Assembly (NCBI RefSeq): GCF_030386795.1
Contig: NZ_JANUQM010000012.1
Coordinates: 248,001 to 312,000, forward strand
Reading direction: 5' to 3'
DNA: 64,000 nucleotides
Source: Streptomyces sp. S.PNR 29
GTDB taxonomy: Bacteria; Actinomycetota; Actinomycetes; Streptomycetales; Streptomycetaceae
Below the pieces are notes generated by a model, which did not search any database, was not told where the DNA came from, and worked only from the letters and a program-made list of their open reading frames with translations. The position numbers and the translations under genes are program-made. Below, piece after piece: positions 19,175 to 28,201 of the stretch; position 1 is the first letter of the stretch; each line of letters starts with the position of its first letter.

Positions 19175-20172
19175 GCGGTCACCTCCACGGTCGGCGAGCA
19201 GTCGGCCAGGCGGACCGCGTCCGCCATGGCGACGAGCACCTCGCGCGGGCCCTCGTAGGGCTCCCTGCTGTGCGCGGTGCGGACGTTGTCGACGAGCATC
19301 AGGTCACCGGGCTGCCACGGCTCGCGCACGGTGTGGGACTCGTACACCTCGTTCAGCAGCCGCACGGTGTCCTCGTCGATCGGTGCGCCCTGCCCGTAGC
19401 GCGTGTTGAACGGCAGGCCGTCGGCGCCGTAGACGTCCACGAGGTACTCGCGTATCTCGGGGGCCAGCGTCCACTCGTTGAGGAACGCGATCTGGTTGAA
19501 CCAGCAGTGCCGGCCGGTGACCGGGTGGCGTACCACGGCGCTGCGGCGCTGCCAGGTCCGCAGTCCGCCGCCGGGCTGCCATGCGAAGTCGATCGCGGCC
19601 GCGCGGCAGTAGCGCTCGACCGCGCCGCGGTCCTCGGTGCCGAAGGCGTCGGCGATGGACGCCCCGATCTCGTCGTTATAGGTGCGGGTGAGCAGCCAGC
19701 CCTCCCTGAGGAACCGCTCGACGAGGTCGGTGGGCAGCGCGTGCAGCACGGTCGGGGCGTCGGCCAGCGCGGTCGCTCCGCCTGCGGTGGGGGCACCGAG
19801 GCAGGCGAACAGCATCAGGCCGGGGAACTCAAGGGTGTAGCTGAGCTCGTGGTGCATGCACATCGGCTGGTTCGGCGGCCACGTGGAGGAGGAGTACACG
19901 CCGTCGGAGTAGGTCCGCCGGGACGCGAAGGCTTCCTTCTCGGTCATCAGACCGCCGGACAGCCGCCGGAAGACGGCCTCGGTCTCGGCCTGGTCGCCCA
20001 GCCCGAGGCCCCGGACCAGGACCGAGCCGTGCTCGGTGACGATGGCGCGCAGCGCGTCCCGGTGCTCGGCCGCCCAGCCGGCCGCGTCGCCGGTGGGTTC
20101 GGCGCGCAGGAGCGGGGGTTTGCCGGGCCGCAGGTCGACAGCGGGCAGCGACAGGGGCAACGAGGACGGCAT
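19171..20172 (-). CDS. TauD/SyrP-like Fe(II)/2-oxoglutarate dioxygenase
   Basis: The 333-residue protein looks like the TauD/TfdA and SyrP group that hydroxylates amino acids, often while they are tethered to an NRPS carrier. Iron ligands are visible as HHE (H107/E109, within MCMHHELSYT) and the distal His at about 301 (VRTAHSREPY); Arg310 (GPREVL) is the likely 2-oxoglutarate ligand. ATG 20172 has AAAGGAG 6-7 bases upstream. It lies between the NRPS gene (22 bases) and the SbnB-like gene (overlap). Its most likely role is beta-hydroxylation of the activated amino acid, which is inference. Confidence 0.85.
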   Translation of the reverse strand: MPSSLPLSLPAVDLRPGKPPLLRAEPTGDAAGWAAEHRDALRAIVTEHGSVLVRGLGLGDQAETEAVFRRLSGGLMTEKEAFASRRTYSDGVYSSSTWPPNQPMCMHHELSYTLEFPGLMLFACLGAPTAGGATALADAPTVLHALPTDLVERFLREGWLLTRTYNDEIGASIADAFGTEDRGAVERYCRAAAIDFAWQPGGGLRTWQRRSAVVRHPVTGRHCWFNQIAFLNEWTLAPEIREYLVDVYGADGLPFNTRYGQGAPIDEDTVRLLNEVYESHTVREPWQPGDLMLVDNVRTAHSREPYEGPREVLVAMADAVRLADCSPTVEVTA

Positions 20173-20194
20173 CTCGGTCTCCTTTCGGTTGCGT

Positions 20195-22747
20195 TCAGGA
20201 GGAAGCCCGTGGTCCGGCGGGACGCAGGACGGGGTGCGGCGGCGTGGACCTGTCGTCGACCGTGCGGGCCAGGTCGGCCAGGACCGGGTGGCGCGTGAGG
20301 TCCGTGATGTCCACGGCGCGGTCCAGGGCGATCGCGAGTCGCAGCGCGGCGAGAGAGGTGCCGCCCCGGTCGAAGAAGTGGTCGTGCCGGCGGATCCTGT
20401 GTTCCGGGATGTCGAGCACCTGGGCCCATACGGCGGCCAGCCGCTGCTCGGTCGGCGTGCGGGGCGCGTCGTGGTCCTCCCCGGCCGTGCCGGGCTCGGT
20501 GCCGTCGGCTGCCGCGTGGGGCACTTCGGCGTCGAGCTGTGCGGCGAGTGCGGTCAGTGCTTTCCTGTCGACCTTGCCGTTGGCGGTCAGGGGCAGGCTC
20601 GGCCGCCAGTGGAAGGCCGACGGGATCATGTACGCGGGCAGCGCTTCGGCCAGCCGCTCCCTGAGGAGGCCGTCGTCCAGCGGGCCCCGACCGGAGCAGA
20701 AGGCCACCAGGCGCCCTTCGGCGGCCACCACGGCACCGTCGCGGACACCGGGCACGCGCAGCAGGGCGCTCTCGACCTCACCGATCTCGATCCGGAAGCC
20801 GCGGATCTTGACCTGGCTGTCCCGGCGGCCGAGGAACTCCAGCTTTCCCCCGGGCAGCCAGCGGCCGTGGTCACCGCCCCGGTAGAGCCGCCGGCCCTCG
20901 CGGTGCGGATCCGCCATGAAGGCCTGCCGGGTGCGCTCGGGGTCGTTGACGTAGCCGCGGCCGACGCAGATCCCGGAGAACACGATCGCGCCGGGGGCGC
21001 CGAGCGGCACCGGGGACAGGTGCTCGTCGACGACGTAGACGTGCACGTTGTTGACGGGCCGCCCGAGCGGGACCCGTTCGGTGTCCGGGACCCGGTCCAT
21101 CACCTCGTGGTTGGTGTCGTCCGAGGTCTCGGTCAGCCCGTACGCGTTGACCAGCCTGATTCCGGGCTGGACCGCGAACCAGCGCTGGACGAGTTCCTTC
21201 CTCAGCGCCTCGCCGGTGACGGACACGCACCGCAGGCTGGGCAGTCGGCGCGGGTGCCGCTCAAGGTAGGACACGACGGCGTCGAGGTACGACGGTACGA
21301 CCTGGAGCACCGAGACCCCGCCGCGGGCGATCGTGTCGACGAACCGCGGGACGTCCAGGATGGCGTCCTGTTCCACGAGCAGGGTCCGCCCGCCGGCCAG
21401 GAGCGCGGAGAGCAGTTGCCACAGTGAGATGTCGAAGCACTGGGGCGCGGTCTGCGCGACCACCTGCCCTTCGCCGATCCCCAAGTCGTCGATCTTGGCG
21501 CGGAGATGGTTGAGCATGCCCGCGTGTTCGCACATGGCTCCCTTGGGCTCGCCGGTGGAACCGGACGTGAAGTAGATGTAGGCCGGCTGGTCCGGCGCGA
21601 CGTCGACGGCGAGGTCCGAGTCCGGGTGGTGCTCGGCGTAGGCGGCGTCGGTGGAGAGCTTCCTGACGGCGGGCAGCGCGTCGAGGGCCCGGTCGAGCAT
21701 CGTGGTGCTGCCGGGCTCGGTCAGCACGAGCCGGCACCGGGCCCGGGAGAGCATGGTCGCGATGCGGTCGGCCGGGAAGTGCGGCTCGATGGGCAGGTAC
21801 ACCCCACCGGCCTTGAGGACGGCGAGGACGGCGGCCGCCCAGTGCAGGTTCCGCTCGGTCACCACCGCGACGACGCCTTCGCGGCCGAGCCCTCTCGCCA
21901 GCAGGGCTCGCGCCAGCCGGTTGGCCCGCGCGTCGAGGTCCCGGTAGGTCCATCGCCGGTCGCCCTGTACGGCCGCGACGGCGTCCGGGTGCGCCCTGAC
22001 GCGCTGCTCGAACAGTTCGTGGGCGCGGCGGTCGGGCAGCTCCCTGCGGGGTCCGGCGAGCTCGTCGATCTGGAAGCGGTACTCCTCGGTGGAGAGCAGG
22101 CTCTGCCGGCCGTGTGCGGCGTCCGGATCGGTGGCGACCAGGGTGAGTGCGGTGAGGTGGTAGCCCACGATCCTGGCGGCGCAGTCCGCGTCGAGCGCGT
22201 CGGTCCGGTACCGCAGCCGCAGCGCCGGCCGGTCGCCGCGTCGCCGGATCTCCACCCGCAGTACGGCATTCTCGCCGAGTACGGGGGCGCTCCCGCCGGT
22301 CGGGTCGAACACGGCCTCGGTCGACGGTCCGGGCAGACCCAGCTCGCGCCTGAGAGCGTCTACGGGAAAGTCCTTGTGCAGCAGCAGTTCCGACTCGGCC
22401 CGGTGGGTGCGCAGCACCAGCGCCCGCCACGAGTCGGGTTCGGTGGTCAGGGGGCAGGGCAACGGCGGGCCGCCGCCCACGGCGACGTATCCGGTCGTGA
22501 CCTCGCGCTCGCCGGACAGCGCGGCGAGCACTTTGGCGTGGGCGGCCAGGAGCACCGAGCCGAGCGGTACGGCCAGTTCGTCCGCCAGACGGCTCAGCGC
22601 GGCCACCAGGTCCTGGGGCAGGGTCGTCTCGTGCGCGGCGACCCGGGGCACCGGGTCGAGGGTCCATCGGGGGACCGTGGTGGCCCCGCCGGCGGTGAGC
22701 ACCTCCCGCCAGTACGTCCGGCCGGCCTCCGGAAGCGGCGTTGTCAT
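20195..22747 (-). CDS. NRPS protein: truncated condensation domain, adenylation, carrier
   Basis: An 850-residue single-module NRPS. Residues 1-230 resemble only the C-terminal lobe of a condensation domain; no HHxxxDG active site is present. The adenylation domain (about 235-735) has YIYFTSGSTGEPKG, NAYGLTETSDD, YRGGDHGRW and a C-terminal NGKVDRKAL. A carrier domain ends it, with Ser798 in GGTSLAALRL. By-eye alignment to GrsA gives pocket residues D-I-W-Q-S-T-A-D-D-K; the two Asp near the end of the code suggest a basic amino acid, which fits Dap made by the neighbouring genes. ATG 22747 overlaps the stop of the membrane-protein gene. Specificity is inference. Confidence 0.88.
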   Translation of the reverse strand: MTTPLPEAGRTYWREVLTAGGATTVPRWTLDPVPRVAAHETTLPQDLVAALSRLADELAVPLGSVLLAAHAKVLAALSGEREVTTGYVAVGGGPPLPCPLTTEPDSWRALVLRTHRAESELLLHKDFPVDALRRELGLPGPSTEAVFDPTGGSAPVLGENAVLRVEIRRRGDRPALRLRYRTDALDADCAARIVGYHLTALTLVATDPDAAHGRQSLLSTEEYRFQIDELAGPRRELPDRRAHELFEQRVRAHPDAVAAVQGDRRWTYRDLDARANRLARALLARGLGREGVVAVVTERNLHWAAAVLAVLKAGGVYLPIEPHFPADRIATMLSRARCRLVLTEPGSTTMLDRALDALPAVRKLSTDAAYAEHHPDSDLAVDVAPDQPAYIYFTSGSTGEPKGAMCEHAGMLNHLRAKIDDLGIGEGQVVAQTAPQCFDISLWQLLSALLAGGRTLLVEQDAILDVPRFVDTIARGGVSVLQVVPSYLDAVVSYLERHPRRLPSLRCVSVTGEALRKELVQRWFAVQPGIRLVNAYGLTETSDDTNHEVMDRVPDTERVPLGRPVNNVHVYVVDEHLSPVPLGAPGAIVFSGICVGRGYVNDPERTRQAFMADPHREGRRLYRGGDHGRWLPGGKLEFLGRRDSQVKIRGFRIEIGEVESALLRVPGVRDGAVVAAEGRLVAFCSGRGPLDDGLLRERLAEALPAYMIPSAFHWRPSLPLTANGKVDRKALTALAAQLDAEVPHAAADGTEPGTAGEDHDAPRTPTEQRLAAVWAQVLDIPEHRIRRHDHFFDRGGTSLAALRLAIALDRAVDITDLTRHPVLADLARTVDDRSTPPHPVLRPAGPRASS

Positions 22748-25293
22748 GTGCCCTGCCTTCCCTCACCCCTGCTGTGCGGGCGGAGCGGCCTCGCCGGGTT
22801 CCCGCCCCACCATGCGCCCCGTGGGACGGTCTCTCCCTTCATGAGGAAGGAGTCAGGGGCGAGCACCGCCCCGTCGTCCACCGTCACGCCGTAGTGGACG
22901 AAGGCGCCGACCCCGAGGGTGCAGCCGGAGCCGATCGTGCTGTGGTCGGACTTGAAGGTGCCGTCCTCCTGGGAGTGGCACTGGATCACGCTGCCGTGGT
23001 TGAGCGTGCAGCCGTCCCCGATGGTGGCCATGGTCCGTTCGGTCAGATAGCAGCCGTCGTCGAAGACCCTGCTGCCGATCCGGACTCCCAGCAGCCGCCA
23101 TATCAGGTTCTTGAACGGGGTGCCGTCGAAGATGCGGAGGTACGTCTCCGAGGGCACCTTCCAGTAGCGCTCGCGCTGCCAGAAGCGCGGGTCGTAGATG
23201 GAGCAGAGCAGCGGCCTCAGGGGGCGGAACACCGTGACGACGCGTTCCACGCACACGAAGTACACGGCGGTGAACCCCACGGCGAGAACGTCGGCCAGCG
23301 CGATCGCCGGCGCGCCGAACGAGAGGTAGAGCTCTGTGGCTGCCGCGGTGAGCAGGGCGAGGCCGAAGATGTAGATCCATCGCGTCAGCAGGTACCACCC
23401 CATGGTGGCGGCGTTGTGCCTGTTCTTGCCGGCGAGGCCGCGCCGCAGTTCCTCGGGGCTCTTGAACCGGTCGAACCTGCTGTCCCGCAGTACCGACCGG
23501 GGAATCTCGAAGCTGGGCGAGCCCAGCAGCCCGACACCCTCGCGGACCTCCCCGTCGACCGGCACGGCGACCTTCGTCGCGAGGAGACAGTTGTCGCCCG
23601 TCCTGCCCTGGGTGGGGTACGCGATCCGGTTCCCGAGGAAGTTGCGCGGCCCGATCGACGCCCGGGACACGCGGAAGGCGGTACTGGAGAAGTCGGCGTT
23701 CACGATCGACAGCCCGTCGGCGATCATCGTCCCGCGCCCGACGGAGCTCAGGAACGGCGTCTCGTGCTTCATCTCCGTACCGAAGTTCGACCCGGTCTGT
23801 TCGACCCGGGAGAGGTCGTAACCGAGGCAGCGCAGATAGTGGACGATGCCCGAGCTGTCCCCGAACAGGCGCTTGAGGAACCTCCAGTTGGTCATGAGCG
23901 AGATCGCCCGGTGCACGCTGTACTGGAAGCCGTACAGGCAGTAGACCCTGCCCGGTGTGATGGCCAGGCTGAGCAGACGGGGAACGGTGGACAGGACGAG
24001 AAGACCGGCGGGAACGGCACCGAAGACGAACACGAAGGAGAACACCAGGGCGTCGCGGTAGAACGTCCACTCCGTGAAGATCGCGGGCCCCGGTTCCAGA
24101 GCCGTGCTGAGCTGCGGTACCCCGGCGAGCAGCGCGGAGACGCCGCCGACCGCCGCCGGCACGTACAGGGCCAGTGCGACCAGCAGCTGCAGAGCGCTGT
24201 GGACCGCCCTGCGCAACGCACCGCAGCGGGCCGATCCCACCACCTGGTAGTCCACGTCGGTCCGCTGTGCCGGCGATCCGTGCCAGTGCTCGCCGTCGGG
24301 CACGGTCTGCCCGCGGTGCAGCGAGGAGGCGTGCCCGAGCTGGGCCCCGTCACCCAGCGAGGTGTCGATGTCGATCACCGTGGCCTCGCTGACCAGCACG
24401 TTTCTCCCGAAGGTGACCGGGCCGGTCTGGATCAGTCCGGCGTGGGCCCGGTAACAGGCGAAGGACGAGTCCTTGCGGATGACCGTGCCGTCACCGATGG
24501 TGAGCAGGTCGGTGCACACGGGCACGCTCCGGGACAGGACCACGGCGCCGCTCCCGACCTTCGCGCCCAGCGCCCTCAGGTAGAGCAGGTAGACCGGCGA
24601 GCCGCTGAACAGCACCAGTGGGTCCGACCGGACCAGCGTCCTGACGATCCAGAAGCGGACGTACGCAAGGCTCCAGACCTGGATCTGCCGGGGCGTCCAC
24701 CGGCCGATGAGCGTCCACTTCGCAAGGACGGGAAGGGCACACAGTCCGAGGAAGGCCGCGCTGCCGAAGAGGACCGACCGCAGGTACACGTCGGCCACGC
24801 CGGATCCGGCGGAGATCCACTCGTAGCCCCGTGCGGCGACGAGGGCGATGAGGCAGGTGTAGCCGGCGAAGGCCAGGAACTGCAGTACGCCGCACAGGAC
24901 GTACTGTGCCCTTCCCGCCGGGCGCTGAACGGGTGTCGGGGCCGGAGCCGACACCGCAGCTCCGGCGGTCGGCTCGGTGGGGGGCGCGGGCGGGGTGGTC
25001 GCGAGCGCCGTGGCGAGACTCCTGATCGTCGGGTGCCGATAGACGTCCTTCATCGACACCGGCGGCACGTCCGCCCGTTTCCTGACCCGTGCGCAGAAGT
25101 GCGCCATCACCAGGCTGTCAGCGCCCAGTTCGTTGAAGAAGTGACCGTCGACCGGCACCCGCTCGGTGTGCAGGACGCCGGCCAGCACCGCGGCGAGGAT
25201 CCTCTCGGTCTCGGCCGGGTGGTCGTCCCCGTCCAGGACGGCCGTGGATTCCTGCGAAGCGGAGGGCAACGTTTCCACCGGCTTGTCCACCAT
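22744..25293 (-). CDS. Carrier domain fused to a Pls-type NRPS terminal membrane region
   Basis: An 849-residue protein. Residues 25-95 are a carrier domain (Ser60 in NELGADSLVMAHF). The rest resembles the C-terminal half of poly(epsilon-lysine) synthetase: roughly seven hydrophobic helices surrounding three soluble blocks. Each block has left-handed beta-helix (hexapeptide) character: VGSGAVVLSRSVPV to GSPAQRTD, then SVGRGTMIADGLSIVNADF to GSPSFEIPR, then IGDGCTLNHGSVIQ to GNPARPL. In Pls these blocks carry out iterative peptide bond formation. It has no adenylation domain of its own, so it must work with the next gene's product. ATG 25293 with ACGGAG upstream is the first gene of the operon. 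Confidence 0.87.
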   Translation of the reverse strand: MVDKPVETLPSASQESTAVLDGDDHPAETERILAAVLAGVLHTERVPVDGHFFNELGADSLVMAHFCARVRKRADVPPVSMKDVYRHPTIRSLATALATTPPAPPTEPTAGAAVSAPAPTPVQRPAGRAQYVLCGVLQFLAFAGYTCLIALVAARGYEWISAGSGVADVYLRSVLFGSAAFLGLCALPVLAKWTLIGRWTPRQIQVWSLAYVRFWIVRTLVRSDPLVLFSGSPVYLLYLRALGAKVGSGAVVLSRSVPVCTDLLTIGDGTVIRKDSSFACYRAHAGLIQTGPVTFGRNVLVSEATVIDIDTSLGDGAQLGHASSLHRGQTVPDGEHWHGSPAQRTDVDYQVVGSARCGALRRAVHSALQLLVALALYVPAAVGGVSALLAGVPQLSTALEPGPAIFTEWTFYRDALVFSFVFVFGAVPAGLLVLSTVPRLLSLAITPGRVYCLYGFQYSVHRAISLMTNWRFLKRLFGDSSGIVHYLRCLGYDLSRVEQTGSNFGTEMKHETPFLSSVGRGTMIADGLSIVNADFSSTAFRVSRASIGPRNFLGNRIAYPTQGRTGDNCLLATKVAVPVDGEVREGVGLLGSPSFEIPRSVLRDSRFDRFKSPEELRRGLAGKNRHNAATMGWYLLTRWIYIFGLALLTAAATELYLSFGAPAIALADVLAVGFTAVYFVCVERVVTVFRPLRPLLCSIYDPRFWQRERYWKVPSETYLRIFDGTPFKNLIWRLLGVRIGSRVFDDGCYLTERTMATIGDGCTLNHGSVIQCHSQEDGTFKSDHSTIGSGCTLGVGAFVHYGVTVDDGAVLAPDSFLMKGETVPRGAWWGGNPARPLRPHSRGEGRQGT

Positions 25294-25464
25294 GCGAGCT
25301 CCGTGAGAAATTCCGAGGGGCCGAAGTCACGTGTCCATGCACTTCATTCGGCACCGCGGCGCGGATGGATCTCGCATTCGGTGAATTCGCCGCCCGTACT
25401 CGGGCGCGCAAGGGCGGTGCCGGAAGGGTGCGCAAGCCCTTCGCGGCACACGCCCCTGCTTGAC

Positions 25465-26157
25465 TCAGGCGTTCACCGTGATGTTGGAGCTCCCGCTGCT
25501 CCGGTAGCCCTCGGTCGCGAGGATCATGTAGTAGTTGAAGCTGCCCAGCCTCATTCCGGCACGGGCCCACGCGTCGAAGTGGTTCCCCGTGGTGATGGTT
25601 CCGCCCGTCCTCTTCGACTGCCGGACGCTCCAGTACTGGTTGAACGTTCGTATGCCCTCGACGGACGGGGCGTTGTACCGCGTCGTCTGGTAGATGTCGT
25701 ACGTACCGCCGTCGCTGGTCACGGTTCCCTTGTAGGTTCCTGTCGGCCGGTACGTGCCCCAGTTGTCGACGATGTAGTACTCCACGAGCGGGTTCGACGT
25801 CCACCCGTAGAGGGTCAGATAGCCGTTGCCGGACGGTGCGAAGCTGCCCGAGTAGCGCACCGTTCGCCGTCCGCCGTTGCTCCAGCCCTTGCCGCAGACG
25901 AAGTTCCCGCAGTTGGTCCAGGAGGTCCGGTAGTTGCCACCGGACGACAGCGTCATGGCGACCGATCCGCCGCCGTCGGTCCAGAACGAGTAGTAGAAGC
26001 CGTTGTCGGTGCCGGTCTGGTTGCGGGTGATGGTCGTGTCGGCGTGGGCGGTGCCGGGCACCATCAGGCCCGACGCGGTGGCCAGCGCTAAGGCACCGGT
26101 GCCACCGATGAGTTTCCTGCGGCTGATCCGGGCGGTGGAGCCGTCGTTCTCGGACAT
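25465..26157 (-). CDS. GH11 endo-1,4-beta-xylanase, Tat-exported
   Basis: A secreted 230-residue xylanase of the jelly-roll GH11 family that cuts xylan backbones. ATG 26157 has a perfect AAGGAGG site. The N-terminus has a twin-arginine signal (ISRRKLIGG, then a hydrophobic stretch, cut near AHA-DT). Catalytic glutamates sit in NPLVEYYIVDNWG (about E124) and ILATEGYRSSG (about E216). It ends directly after the catalytic domain with no carbohydrate-binding module, unlike many Streptomyces xylanases. The mature enzyme would be about 190 residues, the normal single-domain size. Confidence 0.96.
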   Translation of the reverse strand: MSENDGSTARISRRKLIGGTGALALATASGLMVPGTAHADTTITRNQTGTDNGFYYSFWTDGGGSVAMTLSSGGNYRTSWTNCGNFVCGKGWSNGGRRTVRYSGSFAPSGNGYLTLYGWTSNPLVEYYIVDNWGTYRPTGTYKGTVTSDGGTYDIYQTTRYNAPSVEGIRTFNQYWSVRQSKRTGGTITTGNHFDAWARAGMRLGSFNYYMILATEGYRSSGSSNITVNA

Positions 26158-26246
26158 GCTTCCTCCTTGTGACAGCCGACGGAGGGTACCGACGGCCGGT
26201 GGGGGGTCTGTCACCGCCGTAAGTGTTGGTTTGGCCGGTGAAGGTG

Positions 26247-26867
26247 TCAACAGTCGGTTTCCTCGCCGAAAATTTCGCTGTCGGTCCGGTCGGAGCGGCG
26301 CAGGCAGGAGGCAACGACCACAAAGGGCCACAGGGACTGAAGGAACGTCACCAGCCGCTCGGCGATGCCGATGACGCCGTGACCGTGTATTTCGATCAGA
26401 AACCATCCTGCGGCGACGCCCATCAGTGCGGTCGCCACGATGGAGGGCGCGGGCCGCAGCGCCCACGGTGCGTATCCGCTGCGATCGGCGGCCAGCACCG
26501 GCCACACCGCCAGGAGTGTGAATCCGACCGCGGCGACCGACCCGTGGCGCAGGGAGCCCCCACTGCTCGGTGCCGGAAGCAGTGCCACCACCAACGCCGC
26601 CGCTCCACCCCCACCCAGCGCCACACGTCCGGCGAGTGCGGCCGCGCGCAGCCCCCAAGCGGTCAGCAGGTGACAGACGCCCAGGGCGAACAAGGCAGCG
26701 GTCATCACCCAGAACCCGGCAGAGCCGTACGCCGCCAGCACGCTGATCGTCTGAGTGGCGGGGTCGTAGGCGGGCCCTTCGAGCAGCCCCGCGATCGTCC
26801 AGCCTCCGGCCAGCAGGACGGGCGCACATCCCGACGAGAGCAAAGCCCACCTGGGCACAAGTCGCAT
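26247..26867 (-). CDS. DUF998-like integral membrane protein
   Basis: A 206-residue hydrophobic protein with about six predicted membrane segments. The opening (WTIAGLLEGPAYDPATQTISVLAAYG) matches the usual start of DUF998 proteins, whose function is unknown. I chose ATG 26867 (GGTGAT just upstream); a GTG at 26885 would add six residues. The charged tail (RRSDRTDSEIFGEE) is likely cytoplasmic. It lies between xylanase and ROK genes on the same strand but 89 bases before the xylanase, so linkage in function is not implied. Confidence 0.75.
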   Translation of the reverse strand: MRLVPRWALLSSGCAPVLLAGGWTIAGLLEGPAYDPATQTISVLAAYGSAGFWVMTAALFALGVCHLLTAWGLRAAALAGRVALGGGGAAALVVALLPAPSSGGSLRHGSVAAVGFTLLAVWPVLAADRSGYAPWALRPAPSIVATALMGVAAGWFLIEIHGHGVIGIAERLVTFLQSLWPFVVVASCLRRSDRTDSEIFGEETDC

Positions 26868-26951
26868 CAGATCACCGTAGAACACCCAGACCGCCTGACC
26901 GTGGGAACGCCGGGGGTCCGAGCCGCGGAGCGGATCGTCGGCCGGGTGACG

Positions 26952-28172
26952 CTATGGCCTGGTCCTGCCGGGGCTCGCCAGGCCGAGTCGCGTGAGGAAC
27001 CGCTCGAGGGTGAAGGTTGCCATGCCGAGGGCCACGCCGTTGCCGGGGACCTGGGACGCCTCGACGGTGAGGTCGGGCAGGGAGCCGGGCATCACATGGT
27101 CGGGGAGCTCGTCACGCACGGCGGGCACGAGCCAGTCGGCCAGCGCTTCGGAGGTCCAGCCGGTCAGGGTGACGGCGGGAATGTTGAGCAGGTTGACCAG
27201 GTCGCCGAGGGCCGCGGCGAGGTAGTGCGAGGTACGGCGGGCGAGGTCCGTCAGCGCCGGATCGCCCGCGGCGAGGCCGTCGGCGACCGCCTCGACGAAC
27301 TCGCGTTGCCGTGCCTGCCTGAGCGCGGGGTGTTCCGGGTCGATCTCGGCGAGCGTCGTCTCCAGACCGTGCACGCCGAGATAGGCCTCGACACAACCGC
27401 GGCGGCCGCAGCGGCACGGCCGTCCGTCGAGCTGGAGCAGCGTGTGGCCCCACTCGCCGGCGTTGTTGGTGACGCCTCGGATGAGCGCACCGTCGATGGC
27501 CAGCCCCGCGCCGACTCCGGTGCCGAGGTTGACCACGGCCAGGCTGTCGACGGCACGCCCGGCCCCGAACCACATCTCGGACAGGATGACCGCCTTGAGC
27601 GGGTTGTCGACGTACACGGGGATCCGGAGGCGCTTCTCCAGCAGGTCCTCGATGTGGACGTCGTGCCAGTCCCAGTTCGGCGCGAAGACCGAGACGCCCG
27701 CGTCGGGGTGGACGTGGCCCGGCATGCTGACACCGACGCCCATGACGCGGTCGCGCTCGGTCGAGCTGGCCTCGATGGCCGACTCGATCGCGTGGACGAT
27801 CCCGCCCACGACATAGGCCTGGTCGTTCTCGTGCTCGTCCAGGGCGACCTCTCCGTGGCCGAGCGTGCCGAGCGCGAGGTCGTACACCGTGGCGTCGACG
27901 TACGTCTCGGCGACGTCGACACCGACGATCCGCCCGCGGTCGGGATCGATGGTGAGCCGCTCCTGCGGCCGTCCCCCGGTGTTCCGCTCCACGGTGGCGA
28001 TGTGCAGCACGCCCTCGGAGAGGAACTCGGTGACCAGTGTGGCCACGGTCGCCGTGCTGAGTCCGGTGTGCCGGGCGAGTTCCTGGCGGGTGGACGGCCC
28101 GAGTTCGAACAGCGCGTGCAACACCTCGAAACGGTTCTCGTTCCGAAGATCACGGGCCGTGCGCCGGGCCAC
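26952..28172 (-). CDS. ROK-family transcriptional regulator
   Basis: A 406-residue sugar-responsive regulator. An N-terminal winged helix (about residues 12-65, RQELARHTGLSTATVATLV) is followed by a ROK sugar-kinase-like domain with DVAETYVDATVYD, VNLGTGVGAGLAIDG and the zinc motif CRCGRRGCVEAY. It is the last gene of the leftward sugar operon, 29 bases after the GH35 gene, and starts at GTG 28172. It probably represses that operon through the near-palindrome overlapping the promoter at 33957-33967, with release by a sugar from the imported oligosaccharide; this is inference. Confidence 0.92.
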   Translation of the reverse strand: MARRTARDLRNENRFEVLHALFELGPSTRQELARHTGLSTATVATLVTEFLSEGVLHIATVERNTGGRPQERLTIDPDRGRIVGVDVAETYVDATVYDLALGTLGHGEVALDEHENDQAYVVGGIVHAIESAIEASSTERDRVMGVGVSMPGHVHPDAGVSVFAPNWDWHDVHIEDLLEKRLRIPVYVDNPLKAVILSEMWFGAGRAVDSLAVVNLGTGVGAGLAIDGALIRGVTNNAGEWGHTLLQLDGRPCRCGRRGCVEAYLGVHGLETTLAEIDPEHPALRQARQREFVEAVADGLAAGDPALTDLARRTSHYLAAALGDLVNLLNIPAVTLTGWTSEALADWLVPAVRDELPDHVMPGSLPDLTVEASQVPGNGVALGMATFTLERFLTRLGLASPGRTRP

Positions 28173-28201
28173 CCTTCCCCCTCAACCGTTCTCGACCGGG
28201 C

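Noticed and set aside
25294..25464. A terminator between the xylanase gene and the biosynthetic operon
   Set aside because: Repeats of GCGCAAG are present but do not form a good stem; I could not support a hairpin, though separate transcription is still likely.
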